Positions 8,192 through 17,624 of a stretch of DNA of 64,000 nt are shown here, in pieces. Origin of the DNA: DASZFV01 sp035549075 (GTDB taxonomy: Bacteria; Myxococcota_A; Polyangia; Fen-1088); contig DASZRT010000032.1 of assembly GCA_035549075.1 (NCBI GenBank), forward strand, positions 1 through 64,000. Direction: 5' to 3'. The position numbers were made by a program, and so were the translations under genes. Each line of letters starts with the position of its first letter. Within the stretch, counting starts at the first letter, position 1. A model generated the notes under the pieces. The model did no database searches, was not told the origin of the DNA, and worked only from the letters and a program-made list of their open reading frames with translations.

Positions 8192-9256
8192 TCAGGCGTC
8201 GCGGACGACGGCGGCGCGCTGGCCTGCGCGCCGTGATCGTGCGCCGCACGCGAAGAGCGCGAGCGCAAACGCTGCGGAAGTCCACGGCGGCGTCGCCGGC
8301 ACGACGGGCGGCGTGCTCGACCAGCCCACGTCGCGCAGCAGATCGAGCGTCAGCGTCACGTCGTGGTCGGGCCCCGTGTAGAACGGCTCCATGAGCTCGT
8401 TGGGCGTGAGCGCCGTCGAGTAGTGCGAGACCGACGAGCCCGGCGTCAGCGTCGCGGGCGCGTGAAGCCGCACGTCGCCGCTCGTGAGGCCCGCCGTCAG
8501 CGTCGTCGCGCCCGCGGCGTCGACGATCGGGCCCAGCCACACGAGGTTCGGATCCGACGTCGCCGCCGAGGCGCGCTGCGCGTCGGTCATGTCCGTGAAG
8601 CGCGTCGGCGTCGCGCCGTAGCGCGCGAGGCTCGCCGAGAACACGTCGTCGGCGCCGAGCAGGCGCTCGCCCGTCGACGGATCGACCCACGTCATGAAGC
8701 CGAGGCCGTGCGCGAGCTCGTGCAGCAAGACCGTCAACAGATCGAGCTTCCCCGCGGGCGGGTGCGCGTCGAGGCCGTAGTACCAGGTCGCGCCGCCGAG
8801 GCACGTGCCCGTGTCGAGCGTGCTGTTGAACTCGGCCGTGATGTCGGGCGACGTCGGATCGAGGTCCTGGCGCGCGAGCGCGTTGGCGAGCGCCTGCGGG
8901 TACCACGTGTCGGCGCGCGGCGCCGACGGGAAGTTCTGGTGCACGGTTTCGGCGCCGGCCGCGCCGAGCGTCGCCTGCGTCGACGTGCAGGGGAGCGGAT
9001 CGAAGACGGCGCTCACGTGGATGGGCACGGGGCTCGCGAGCCGCGCGCCCCAGATCGCCGCCGCCGTCTGGAACACGACGAGCCGCGCGCCCCCGAGCGT
9101 CGTCGCCGTGTTGCCGCCGCCCGGCGAGAACGCCGTCGGATCGTTGAACCCCTCGCCCGCGCCGTCGGCCACGTCGATCGAGATCGCCGCCGCGCGCGCC
9201 CGCGCCTCGACGCCCAGCAACGCGACGACCGCGATGGCGAGGCGCGCGCGCTTCAT
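8192..9256 (-). CDS. Secreted zinc metalloprotease-like protein (HExxH)
   Basis: A 354-residue exported protein with an N-terminal signal peptide (MKRARLAIAVVALLGVEARARA). The zinc-binding helix is HELAHGLGF (H179, E180, H183), preceded by LLTVLL as in metzincin-like enzymes; a canonical third His at HExxHxxGxxH spacing is absent, so the third ligand is unclear. The N-terminal half has the layout of proteins annotated as HELAHGLGF peptidases. The C-terminus has a Pro-rich stretch, a hydrophobic segment (SAAFALALFACGA) and an Arg cluster, which looks like a cell-surface sorting tail. ATG 9256 overlaps the stop of the upstream lipoprotein gene (ATGA), fixing the start and implying translational coupling. 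Substrate unknown. Confidence 0.82.
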   Translation of the reverse strand: MKRARLAIAVVALLGVEARARAAAISIDVADGAGEGFNDPTAFSPGGGNTATTLGGARLVVFQTAAAIWGARLASPVPIHVSAVFDPLPCTSTQATLGAAGAETVHQNFPSAPRADTWYPQALANALARQDLDPTSPDITAEFNSTLDTGTCLGGATWYYGLDAHPPAGKLDLLTVLLHELAHGLGFMTWVDPSTGERLLGADDVFSASLARYGATPTRFTDMTDAQRASAATSDPNLVWLGPIVDAAGATTLTAGLTSGDVRLHAPATLTPGSSVSHYSTALTPNELMEPFYTGPDHDVTLTLDLLRDVGWSSTPPVVPATPPWTSAAFALALFACGARSRRAGQRAAVVRDA

Positions 9257-9564
9257 CGCGCCGCGCACGACGCGTGGACGCCCGCCGCGTCCGCCGTCGC
9301 CGTCATCTGAGCGTGAAACCGCCCCCCGAGCCGCACCATCATCCCGCCCCCCGGCGCCGCCGTCGCCGCGAGCGGCGTCGCCGCCGGCGTCGCTCGGGCC
9401 TGCGCCTTCGGCGAGCTCGCCGGCGGCTCCCCAAACGCCCCCGTCACCGGATCGCGATAAACCCGCATCGCCGGCGCGTTCGTCGCGCGTGCCTCGACGT
9501 GGGGGCGCGCGCCGTCACAAGCGGCGATCGAGGACCCGACGGCGAGACAAACGAGCAGACGCAA
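9253..9564 (-). CDS. Small putative lipoprotein coupled to the metalloprotease
   Basis: A 103-residue protein with a short export signal and lipobox (MRLLVCLAVGSSIAAC, lipidated Cys at 16). The rest is low-complexity (Ala/Pro/Thr) around a short ordered stretch MRVYRDPVTGAFGEPP, followed by GGGMMVRLGGRF. The only in-frame start is TTG at 9564. Its stop overlaps the protease start by ATGA, so the two are made together. A role as chaperone, inhibitor or anchor of the protease is possible, but only the gene pairing supports it. I do not recognise the family with certainty. Confidence 0.68.
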   Translation of the reverse strand: MRLLVCLAVGSSIAACDGARPHVEARATNAPAMRVYRDPVTGAFGEPPASSPKAQARATPAATPLAATAAPGGGMMVRLGGRFHAQMTATADAAGVHASCAAR

Positions 9565-9646
9565 GCGCGCGTATGAAAGCGCGGCGTCGCTCGGCCGCCT
9601 TCAACAGTTCTGCGACGATCGCGCGCTCGCGCGGCGCGCCAGGGCG

Positions 9647-10957
<1,311 letters not shown>

Positions 10958-10987
10958 GGCGCCCGAAGCTACCATGAACGCGCCTCC

Positions 10988-11974
10988 ATGAAAGTGAACG
11001 TCATGTTGCTCGCCGCCGGGCGGTCGACGCGCCTCGGGGCGCTCGGCGCCACGCTGCCGAAGCCGCTCGTGCCGATCTGCGGCCACCCCGCGATCGCGTT
11101 CGGCCTCGCCGCTTGCGCGCGCGCCGGGGTCACGCGCGCCGTCGTGAATTTGTTCCACCACGGCGAGCTCTTGCGCGCGACGCTCGGCGTGTCGACGTGC
11201 GGCGTCGAGCTCGATTACTCGGTCGAGGAAGAGCTGCTGGGCACGGGCGGTGGGCTCGCGCACGCGCGCGGACGCCTTGGGCCGGGGCCGCTGCTCGTCA
11301 TGAACGGCAAGGTCGTCGCCGATCTCGACCTCGCGGGGTTCGTCGGCGCGCACGCGCGCGGGGGCGCCGTCGCGACCATGCTCCTGCGCGACGATCCCGA
11401 CGCGCGTCGCTGGGGCGCGATCTCGGCCGACGAGACCGGCCGCGTCGTCGGCATCCTCGACGTGCGCTCGCCGCGCCCGCCCGAGGGCCGGGTGACCGAA
11501 CGCATGTTCACGGGCATCCACGTCCTCGAGCCGGCGCTGCTCGATCGCCTGCGCCCCGTGTTCAGCGACGTCATCCGCGACGCCTACATCCCGGCCCTGC
11601 TCGCGGGCGAGACGATCCGCGCCGAGGTGCTGCCCGGCTACTTCGCCGAACACTCGACGCCCGAGCGCTACCTCGCCGGCAACCTCGCGCTGCTGCGCGA
11701 GCCGTCGCTCGTGCCGCACGCGCCGGGCCCGCTCGTGGGCGTCGACGCCGGCGCGCGCGTCGAGCCGGGCGCGCGCGTCGTCGGTCCGTGCCGGATCGAG
11801 GCCGGTGCCGTCATTCAAGCGGGCGCCGAGATCGGCCCCGACGTCGTCGTGGGCCGCGGCGCGCGCGTCGCCGCGGGCATCCGCCTCGCTCGCGCCGTCG
11901 TGTGGCCCGAGTCCGTCGTCGCGCGCGGCGGGACCGATCTCGTCGTCACGCCCGAAGGCGTCGTCGCGATCTGA
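10988..11974 (+). CDS. Sugar-phosphate nucleotidyltransferase (NDP-sugar pyrophosphorylase)
   Basis: A 328-residue enzyme that activates a hexose-1-phosphate to an NDP-sugar. The N-terminal nucleotidyltransferase domain has LLAAGRSTRLG followed by LPKPLVPICG, and EELLGTGGGLAHA; the C-terminal part (about 250-325) is a short left-handed beta-helix with hexapeptide-like repeats (AGARVEPGARVVGPCRIEAGAVI). This layout is shared by mannose-1-phosphate guanylyltransferases and glucose-1-phosphate thymidylyl- or uridylyltransferases, so the substrate is not assigned. It is divergent from ugd and directly abuts the downstream glycosyltransferase gene (TGA then ATG), suggesting an operon for a surface glycan. 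Confidence 0.85.
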   Translation: MKVNVMLLAAGRSTRLGALGATLPKPLVPICGHPAIAFGLAACARAGVTRAVVNLFHHGELLRATLGVSTCGVELDYSVEEELLGTGGGLAHARGRLGPGPLLVMNGKVVADLDLAGFVGAHARGGAVATMLLRDDPDARRWGAISADETGRVVGILDVRSPRPPEGRVTERMFTGIHVLEPALLDRLRPVFSDVIRDAYIPALLAGETIRAEVLPGYFAEHSTPERYLAGNLALLREPSLVPHAPGPLVGVDAGARVEPGARVVGPCRIEAGAVIQAGAEIGPDVVVGRGARVAAGIRLARAVVWPESVVARGGTDLVVTPEGVVAI

Positions 11975-13165
11975 ATGGCTGCGTCGTCAGCACCGTATAC
12001 TCACGCGATGACGGGAGAGGTTCCGACGCGACGGTTCGCGTTCCTCGCGCCGAACTTCAACCCACGCACCTGCGGCATCGGCGATCACTCGGTGCGCCTC
12101 GGCGCCGAGCTCGTGCGCCGCGGCCATGCGGTTCACGTCTTCAGCCGGCTGCCCGTCGAGCCGAACCCCATCGATCCGACGATCGCCGCGACGGGCGCGC
12201 CCGGTGCGACGCCGCTCGCGATCGCGCGCCGGCTGTGGCCGCTCATCCGCGCGTGGGCGCCGACCGATCTCGTCATCCAGTACACGGGGCAGATGCTCGG
12301 CGCGAGCCGGTTCGGCAGCCCCGCCGCGCCGTGGCTCGCCGCCGTCGCGCATCGCGCGGGGATCCAGGTGACGTTAATCGCGCACGAGCTCTACGTCGGG
12401 TTCGAGAAGCGCCCCGACGTCTTCGTGGCCGCGGCCTTGTTGCAGACGCAGTTCGCCGCGCTGCTGATGTCGGTCGATCGGAGCTTCGTGACGACGGACT
12501 CGCGCCTGAAGTACATCGAGCCGTTTTGTCGCGCCCTCGGGCGCCCCGCGCCGCGCGTGATTCGCGTCGGCGCGAACGCGCTGCCGCTGCCGGCGCGTCG
12601 CGTGCCGGGCCGCGCGCGCATCGGCCTGTTCTCGAGCGCCGCGGCAGGCAAGCGCTTCGACGTCGTGCTCGGCGCGTTCTCGGGCGTGCTCGAGCGGTGG
12701 CCCGAGGCCGAGCTCGTGCTCCTCGGCGATCTCGGTGATCCGACGTCGCCGCGGGTGCGCGAGGTGACCGACATCATTCGCGCGCATCCGGCCGCGGCGC
12801 GCATCCGGGTCACGGGCAAGCTCTCGCTCGCCGACGTCTCCCGCGAGATCGCCGACCTCGACCTCTATCTGTTTCCCATGAACACGGGCGCGAACACGCG
12901 CAGCGGAACGCTGCCCGTCGCGCTCGGCGCCGGCCTGCCCGTCATCTGCGTCCACGGCGCGGAGACCGACGACGCTCTGTTTCGCTCCGACGAGAACGTC
13001 GTCTTCGCCCGCGAGCTCACGGGCCCCGCCTTCGCCGAAGCCGCGCTCCGCGTCCTCGCCGATCCGGCGCTCGCGACGCGCGTCGCGAACGGCGCGCGGG
13101 CTCTGTACGACGCGCACCTGTCTTGGCAATCGATCGCGGACAGCCTGGTGACGACCGTCGCCTAG
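11975..13165 (+). CDS. GT-B glycosyltransferase (GT4-like)
   Basis: A 396-residue GT-B fold enzyme. The N-terminal acceptor domain starts with FAFLAPNFNPRTCGIGDHS, a start shared by trehalose/sucrose-type and polysaccharide GT4 enzymes. The C-terminal donor domain includes VIRVGANALPLP, RIGLFSSAAAGKRFDVVL and a NTGANTRSGTLPVALGAGLPVI segment in place of the usual EPFG loop. ATG 11975 follows the preceding stop codon directly; ATG 12008 (MTGEVPTRR) is an equally good start that removes 11 residues. Likely cytoplasmic and acting on a lipid-linked glycan. Converges on the GT2 gene with 6 bp between stop codons. Confidence 0.8.
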   Translation: MAASSAPYTHAMTGEVPTRRFAFLAPNFNPRTCGIGDHSVRLGAELVRRGHAVHVFSRLPVEPNPIDPTIAATGAPGATPLAIARRLWPLIRAWAPTDLVIQYTGQMLGASRFGSPAAPWLAAVAHRAGIQVTLIAHELYVGFEKRPDVFVAAALLQTQFAALLMSVDRSFVTTDSRLKYIEPFCRALGRPAPRVIRVGANALPLPARRVPGRARIGLFSSAAAGKRFDVVLGAFSGVLERWPEAELVLLGDLGDPTSPRVREVTDIIRAHPAAARIRVTGKLSLADVSREIADLDLYLFPMNTGANTRSGTLPVALGAGLPVICVHGAETDDALFRSDENVVFARELTGPAFAEAALRVLADPALATRVANGARALYDAHLSWQSIADSLVTTVA

Positions 13166-13171
13166 ACGAGT

Positions 13172-13975
13172 CTAGCTCCGTCCTAGCCAGCTCTCGGCGG
13201 CGGATCGCACGAGGCGCGCGGCTTTCTCGGCGCGGATTTGGACGTGGACGAGCTGTTCGCCGAGCCGGTAGAGGCGGCGGGAATCGAAGTGGGGAATGCC
13301 ATTCGCGCGTCGGATCTCGCGGGCCTCGCGATCGCGCACCTCGCCGAGCTGGCTCGTTTTCGACTCGGGGTGAATGCGGAACGACCCGAGCACGGCGTCG
13401 ATCCGCCGGAACCGGCCGAGGCTCCACATGCGCGTGAAGAGGCTGAAGTCCATCGCGAAGGCGCGGCCGATCTCGAGGCCGCCCGCGCGCTCGTACAGCG
13501 AGCGCCGCCAGAACGAGCTCTCCTGCGGAATCCACTGCCCGAACGCGAAGTAGTATTTGTGCAGCAGCGTCGGCGGCGTGTACGTCCGCAGGAAGGTTCC
13601 CGCGGCGTCGATCACGCGGTGAGAGCCGTAGACGAAGTCGACGTCGGGCGCGTCGCGGAAGGTGCGAGCGACGAGATCGAGCGCGCCCGGCTCATAGAGA
13701 TCGTCGGAGTTGAGCCACGCGACGATGTCCCCCGTCGCGCGTCGCAGGCCCTTGGCGATCGCGTCCGACTGGCCCGCGTCGCGCTCACTCACCCAGAAGG
13801 AAAGCCGATCGGCGTAGCGTCGAATGATGTCGACGCTCCCATCGGTGCTGCCGCCGTCGATGACGATGTATTCGAGGTTCGGGTATCGCTGGTCGAGGAC
13901 GGACCTGAGGGTGGCTTCGAGATAGGCCGCCTGATTGAACGACGGAGTGACGACCGAGATTCGCGGCAACGACAT
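13172..13975 (-). CDS. Family 2 glycosyltransferase
   Basis: A 267-residue GT-A enzyme with the standard GT2 start (PRISVVTPSFNQAAYLEATLRS), the UDP-binding IDGGSTDGS motif and the metal-binding LNSDDLY motif near residue 90. The acceptor side has the IPQESSFWRRSLYERAGG segment common in WcaA-type enzymes of exopolysaccharide loci. No membrane helix. A TATACT hexamer on the minus strand at 13991-13996 is a fair -10 element 15 nt before the ATG. With the neighbouring GT4 and sugar-activation genes it belongs to surface-glycan synthesis. Confidence 0.88.
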   Translation of the reverse strand: MSLPRISVVTPSFNQAAYLEATLRSVLDQRYPNLEYIVIDGGSTDGSVDIIRRYADRLSFWVSERDAGQSDAIAKGLRRATGDIVAWLNSDDLYEPGALDLVARTFRDAPDVDFVYGSHRVIDAAGTFLRTYTPPTLLHKYYFAFGQWIPQESSFWRRSLYERAGGLEIGRAFAMDFSLFTRMWSLGRFRRIDAVLGSFRIHPESKTSQLGEVRDREAREIRRANGIPHFDSRRLYRLGEQLVHVQIRAEKAARLVRSAAESWLGRS

Positions 13976-14053
13976 GAGTTCGCGCCGGCGAGTATAGAGC
14001 CAGCGTTCGCCGCATTGGCGTCGGCGTCGAACGAAATTTTGGGGCCGTCAGGC

Positions 14054-14242
14054 TCAGTAAGCCGGCTGCGATTGCTTCACGAGGGCGCGCGCACCGCTGT
14101 CGACGTGGCCCACGCGGAACCCTCGGGCGAGGGACCACGCGACCAACGCGAGCGCGAGCAGCGCGATCCCGATGAAGGCGAGCTTTCGCCCGCGTCCGGT
14201 CTCGAAGCTGTGAATGACGGCGCGATCGTTTCTCAGGCTCAT
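14054..14242 (-). CDS. Small single-helix membrane protein of unknown function
   Basis: A 62-residue open frame with one clear membrane helix (about 24-45, LAFIGIALLALALVAWSLARGF) and short charged flanks. ATG 14242 is chosen; a GTG at 14260 would add six residues. No Shine-Dalgarno sequence is obvious. It lies between the repeat-rich lipoprotein gene and the GT2 gene on the same strand. The composition is gene-like, but there is no family evidence. Confidence 0.5.
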   Translation of the reverse strand: MSLRNDRAVIHSFETGRGRKLAFIGIALLALALVAWSLARGFRVGHVDSGARALVKQSQPAY

Positions 14243-14295
14243 ACGGAAAACACTAACCACCGCTCGGGCGCCGGCAACCGGGCGTGGTCCGCGCG

Positions 14296-15258
14296 CTACG
14301 GCTTCAAGAACGGCGTCAGCGCCGCGTACCAGCGGTCGGCGACCTTCTGTGCGCCCACGAGGTTGAGGTGCACGCCGTCGGAGAAGTCCGAGGGCAGCAT
14401 CCCCGTGTAGAGATCGACCGCGACGACGGGCGACTGGGCCGTGTTCTTCTGCGTCGCGAAGGTCGCGATGTCGGCGTTGAGCGTGACGATCGCGTCCTTG
14501 CCCTCGGGTGTGTGCTGCGCGATGAGCAGAATCACGTTCGGGTTGGCGAGCCGCGCCTGTTCGAGCACGAGCGCGTAGGCGGCCATGACCCCGTCGACGG
14601 GCTTGTCGGCGAGGATGTCGGCGCCGCCGAAGTGCTGGAGGATGATGTCCGGCGTGTGCGCCTTGAACCAGCCGGCGTACGTGCTGGCGGGGACGCCCGT
14701 GACGATCATGCCGTTCATCGCCTGCAGATCCTTGTCATAGCCGGGCACGCCGCAGTCGGGGCCCGTGCTCATCTGGCCCACGAAGTCGACGTTCTTGATG
14801 TTGGCGTCCTGCAGCTCCTTCCAGAGATCGGCGCGCCAGCAGGTGCCGATCTCGTTCGAGGAGCCAATCACCATGATCTTCACCGTGCCGGAGAAGGCGT
14901 CGCGCTTCGTCGTCGCGTCGGAAGATGAATCGGAAGACGAGTCGGCCGCCGCGTCCGGTGACGACATCGCGCCGCCCGTCCCGGTCGCGCCGCCGGTGGC
15001 CGTCGTGCCGCCCGTCGGGGTCGTGCCGCCGGTTCCGGGCACGCCGCCGGTCTCGCTCGCGCCGCCGGTTCCGGTGACGCCACCCGTCGCGGATGAACCG
15101 CCGGTGGCCGTCGAGCCCCCCGAGCCGGTGACGCCGCCGGACGCGCCCGTCTCACCGCCGGTGCCGGTCGGTGTTTTCCCCGAGCCGCCCGAGCACGCCG
15201 CGAGCGAGACGCCGAGCGAGACGAACGAGAGACGACGAACGACCGTGGCGAGCCGCAT
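14296..15258 (-). CDS. Lipoprotein with Thr-Gly-Gly repeat linker and SGNH/GDSL hydrolase-like domain
   Basis: A 320-residue lipoprotein: signal with lipobox LAAC (Cys22), a ~70-residue linker of TGG units (about 28-98), a Ser/Asp-rich spacer (SSDSSSD) and a C-terminal SGNH-like domain. Block I reads IMVIGSSNEIG (usual GDS becomes GSS, nucleophile Ser kept); block V reads DFSDGVHLN (Asp and His kept). Block III, normally GxND, reads HFGGADI, so the oxyanion Asn appears replaced. Esterase activity on acetylated glycans would be the family expectation, but the altered blocks make it uncertain. Such Gly-Thr linkers are typical of secreted myxobacterial proteins. No operon partner is evident. Confidence 0.78.
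   Translation of the reverse strand: MRLATVVRRLSFVSLGVSLAACSGGSGKTPTGTGGETGASGGVTGSGGSTATGGSSATGGVTGTGGASETGGVPGTGGTTPTGGTTATGGATGTGGAMSSPDAAADSSSDSSSDATTKRDAFSGTVKIMVIGSSNEIGTCWRADLWKELQDANIKNVDFVGQMSTGPDCGVPGYDKDLQAMNGMIVTGVPASTYAGWFKAHTPDIILQHFGGADILADKPVDGVMAAYALVLEQARLANPNVILLIAQHTPEGKDAIVTLNADIATFATQKNTAQSPVVAVDLYTGMLPSDFSDGVHLNLVGAQKVADRWYAALTPFLKP
14968..15176 (-). repeat. Imperfect tandem repeats coding for the TGG linker
   Basis: On the plus strand, units like GCCGCCGGTgGCCGTCGtG and GCCGCCGGTTCCGGtGACG recur about every 12-21 nt, all within the lipoprotein gene. They encode GTGG/TGG units with variable third residues. Length variation between strains would be expected. Confidence 0.7.
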
Positions 15259-15319
15259 GAGGGCATCTCAGCACAGGGGCGCCGTACGGCCGGGCGCCGA
15301 GCGCCCCACGAATGCACCG

Positions 15320-15348
15320 AAAAAGACCGCGCCGGCGCCAACGCGCGG
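15320..15348 (-). terminator. Rho-independent terminator after the PP2C operon
   Basis: On the minus strand a CCGCGC/GCGCGG stem (15343-15348 with 15327-15332) and a 10-nt loop are followed by TCTTTTT (15320-15326). It lies 28 nt beyond the PP2C stop codon and is the clearest intrinsic terminator in the window. Confidence 0.7.
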
Positions 15349-15375
15349 CGCGATCACCCGCGCGTCAGGTGTCCC

Positions 15376-16167
15376 TCAGGCTTCTTCGAGCCGGACGGCG
15401 ACGACGGTGACGTTGTCGAGGCCGCCGTTCTGGTTCGCCGTCGAGATGAGCTTCTCGCACACGGCGTCGAGGTCGCGCTCGGCCGTGGCTATCTCGGCGA
15501 TCTCCTCGTCCTTCACCATGCCCGACAGGCCGTCCGAGCAGATGATGTAGACGTCGCCGAGGCGAGGCGTGTCGATGTGCACGTCGACCTGCACGGTGTC
15601 CTTCATCCCGAGCGCGCGCACGATGACGTTCTTGTGAGGGAACGCCGCGATCTCCTCGGGCGTGAGGTGCTTCATCTTGATGTAGTCGTTGAGCAGCGAG
15701 TGATCCTCGGTGATCTGCTCGAACGTGCCCTCGCGCCGCCGGTAGAGGCGGCTGTCGCCCACGTGCCCGACGACGAGCGCGCCGTCGAGGAACAACGCCG
15801 ACACGACCGTCGTGCCCATGCCGTGGCAGCGCGGATCCTTCTGCGCCTGCTCGTGGATCTTCAGGTTGGCGAGCTTGATCGCCGTGATCATGCGGTTGAC
15901 GTCGTAGCGATGGCCCTTGTCCATCTTGAACGGCCACGTCAGCTGCTGCTCTTCTTGGGTCGCCTTGAAGAAGCCGGCGATCGTCTCGACGGCGAGGCGG
16001 CTCGCCACCTCGCCCGAGGCGTGGCCGCCCATGCCGTCGGCGACGATCGCGAGGCGCTCGCTCTCGGGGAGGTAAAACGAGTCCTCGTTGTGGGCGCGCT
16101 TCATGCCCACGTTCGAGTCGCCCGCGAACCGGACCCGCATGCCGTCGAGTGGGAACGAGGAGCTCAT
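15376..16167 (-). CDS. PP2C-type Ser/Thr protein phosphatase
   Basis: A 263-residue soluble phosphatase of the PPM/PP2C family that reverses Hanks-kinase phosphorylation. Metal-binding motifs are in order: GMKRAHNEDSFY (acidic residue near 28), VADGMGGHASGE (Asp near 44), GTTVVSALFLDGALVVGHVGDSRLY, ICSDGLSGMV and NGGLDNVTVV at the end. There is no membrane anchor. ATG 16167 overlaps the lipid kinase stop codon (ATGA), so it is the last gene of a coupled five-gene operon. The window also encodes at least one Ser/Thr kinase (57223), but a direct partnership is not shown by position. Confidence 0.93.
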   Translation of the reverse strand: MSSSFPLDGMRVRFAGDSNVGMKRAHNEDSFYLPESERLAIVADGMGGHASGEVASRLAVETIAGFFKATQEEQQLTWPFKMDKGHRYDVNRMITAIKLANLKIHEQAQKDPRCHGMGTTVVSALFLDGALVVGHVGDSRLYRRREGTFEQITEDHSLLNDYIKMKHLTPEEIAAFPHKNVIVRALGMKDTVQVDVHIDTPRLGDVYIICSDGLSGMVKDEEIAEIATAERDLDAVCEKLISTANQNGGLDNVTVVAVRLEEA

Positions 16168-17249
16168 CGAGCCGCGTCCATCGTAGCCTCGGCCGCGGGC
16201 GAGGGCAATTGGGGGACCGCGCGCACCGCCGCCAGCACCGGTGATTGCGCGCCGGCGAGGCCGCGCGGGCGCACGAAGCGGATGCGCGGCCCGACGGAGA
16301 TGCGCAGGCGCGCCGTCGCGGGCACGCGGTAGAGGTCGCCGTCGATCGTGTAGGACATTTCGCTCAAGGGCGCACCGAAGGGCGTGGGGAGTGGAGCTAT
16401 CTCGAGGCTCGAGGCGACGGCGCTGAAGGCGCGCTTGGGCGAGACGCCGCGGCCGGCGTGGACGGCCGCGAAGTCGGCGATGAGCGCCATGGGGCGCGAG
16501 TGGATCGCGAGGACGCCAAACCGCTCGGGATCATCGTCGGCGCGGTGGTTGAGCTTGAACCCGAGGCCCACCTCGCGCACGGTCGCGGCGTTGACGCCCA
16601 CGAAGCGGGTCATCGGCAAGAGCTCGCCGTCGACGCGCACCTCGCCCTCGAAGCGCCGGAAGATGCGTTTGACGAACGGACCGTCGATGAGCCCCGAGAG
16701 CGCCGTGTGCAGGATCATCCACGCCGCGCGGCGCGGGCCGTAGGCGTCGTCGGCGTAGTAGACGCCGAGGAAGTTCGCGGCGAGGCCGTTGCCGAACACG
16801 AAGCCGAGGTGCGTCTTCGCGCCGTCGTCGAGGCGCATGCACCGGCGCGGCAGGAGATCGAGCGGGCGGCCCGCGCGTGTGTCCTCGGCGAGCTCGCGCA
16901 GGAAGGCGCGCGGCTCGTGGCGGATGCGCAGCGACGTCGCGACGACGTTCATCGTGCCGCCCGCGAGCACGGCGATCGGCGGCAGCGGCGCGTCGCCGAA
17001 GGCGTCGCCCAGCGCCGTCACGACCTTGTGGAGCGTGCCGTCGCCGCCGTGGACGGCGATGACGTCGGGGCGCTCGTCGGGGAGCTCGCGCGCGATCGCC
17101 GCGAGGTCGTCGAGGCTCGCGGGCGCGAGCACGCGGCCCGCGTCGCCGAGGGCGGCGGCGAACTCCGAGGCGAGCTTCGGGTTGCGCTTGTTGGCGCGCG
17201 AGCGCGGGTTGACGAAGACCGCGACGCCGCCGGAGCGCACCTCGGTCAC
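16164..17249 (-). CDS. Diacylglycerol/lipid kinase family protein
   Basis: A 361-residue protein of the DagK/YegS family. The nucleotide site is clear: VNPRSRANKRN near the N-terminus, VHGGDGTLHKVV (about 62-73) and LAGGTMNVVATSL (about 91-103). The C-terminal beta-sandwich domain contains the FGNGLAANFLGVYYADD segment. Family members phosphorylate diacylglycerol or related lipids (or sphingoid bases) at the inner membrane; the substrate here is unknown. The start is GTG 17249, 2 nt after the stop of the upstream gene, and the end overlaps the PP2C start. Coupling to PilZ and PP2C genes suggests a regulated envelope-lipid function. Confidence 0.87.
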   Translation of the reverse strand: MTEVRSGGVAVFVNPRSRANKRNPKLASEFAAALGDAGRVLAPASLDDLAAIARELPDERPDVIAVHGGDGTLHKVVTALGDAFGDAPLPPIAVLAGGTMNVVATSLRIRHEPRAFLRELAEDTRAGRPLDLLPRRCMRLDDGAKTHLGFVFGNGLAANFLGVYYADDAYGPRRAAWMILHTALSGLIDGPFVKRIFRRFEGEVRVDGELLPMTRFVGVNAATVREVGLGFKLNHRADDDPERFGVLAIHSRPMALIADFAAVHAGRGVSPKRAFSAVASSLEIAPLPTPFGAPLSEMSYTIDGDLYRVPATARLRISVGPRIRFVRPRGLAGAQSPVLAAVRAVPQLPSPAAEATMDAAR

Positions 17250-17251
17250 GG

Positions 17252-17617
17252 TCAGGCTCCGTCCTGCGCGAAGGCGCCCGCGTCGAAGCCGTCGTCCGGC
17301 GCGTCTTCGTCTTCGCCCGCCGCGTCCATGCGCCCGCGCCAGCGCGCGAGCACCTCTTCGAGGGCGCGCGCGTCGTTGGCGCCCGCGAGCGTGAAGGCGG
17401 CGTGCTTGCGGTAGGCGCCGCGCCGCTTTTGAAAACGCACGAACGCAATGCGCGGCGCGCGGAACACGCCCGTCGCGTGATCGAGCTCCTCGTAGAGGAA
17501 GAGCACCGTCGCCCACGGGCCGCGCGCGAGCACGACGCGCTCGAGCTGGCGGCGCACGAGCGTCCCGTCCTCCTCGAGGTCGTAGGTCAGATCGTCGAGG
17601 GCGTCGACCATGGACAT
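17252..17617 (-). CDS. Conserved-looking 121-residue protein of unknown function
   Basis: A small soluble protein: an ordered N-terminal region of about 95 residues, rich in aromatic beta-strand-like stretches (GPWATVLFLYEEL, APRIAFVRFQKRRGAYRKHAAFTL), then a helix and an acidic Gly/Asp tail. I do not recognise the family. It lies between the PilZ gene (7 nt upstream) and the lipid kinase gene (2 nt downstream), so it is co-translated with signalling proteins. Two ATG codons (17617 and 17611) are both possible starts. Confidence 0.75.
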   Translation of the reverse strand: MSMVDALDDLTYDLEEDGTLVRRQLERVVLARGPWATVLFLYEELDHATGVFRAPRIAFVRFQKRRGAYRKHAAFTLAGANDARALEEVLARWRGRMDAAGEDEDAPDDGFDAGAFAQDGA

Positions 17618-17624
17618 AGGGGGC

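Noticed and set aside
6990..8906. A 638-codon open frame on the minus strand
   Set aside because: It overlaps the transposase-like gene and the metalloprotease gene; Arg-rich shadow frame.
9274..9576. A 100-codon plus-strand frame over the small lipoprotein gene
   Set aside because: It is Arg-rich with no start signal; the opposite strand has a lipobox and an ATGA coupling.
14968..15176. CRISPR-like repeats
   Set aside because: Units are short, imperfect, in frame with a gene, and have no spacers.
14765..15550. A Pro/Val-rich collagen-like frame on the plus strand
   Set aside because: It is the antisense reading of the TGG repeat region of the SGNH-like lipoprotein.
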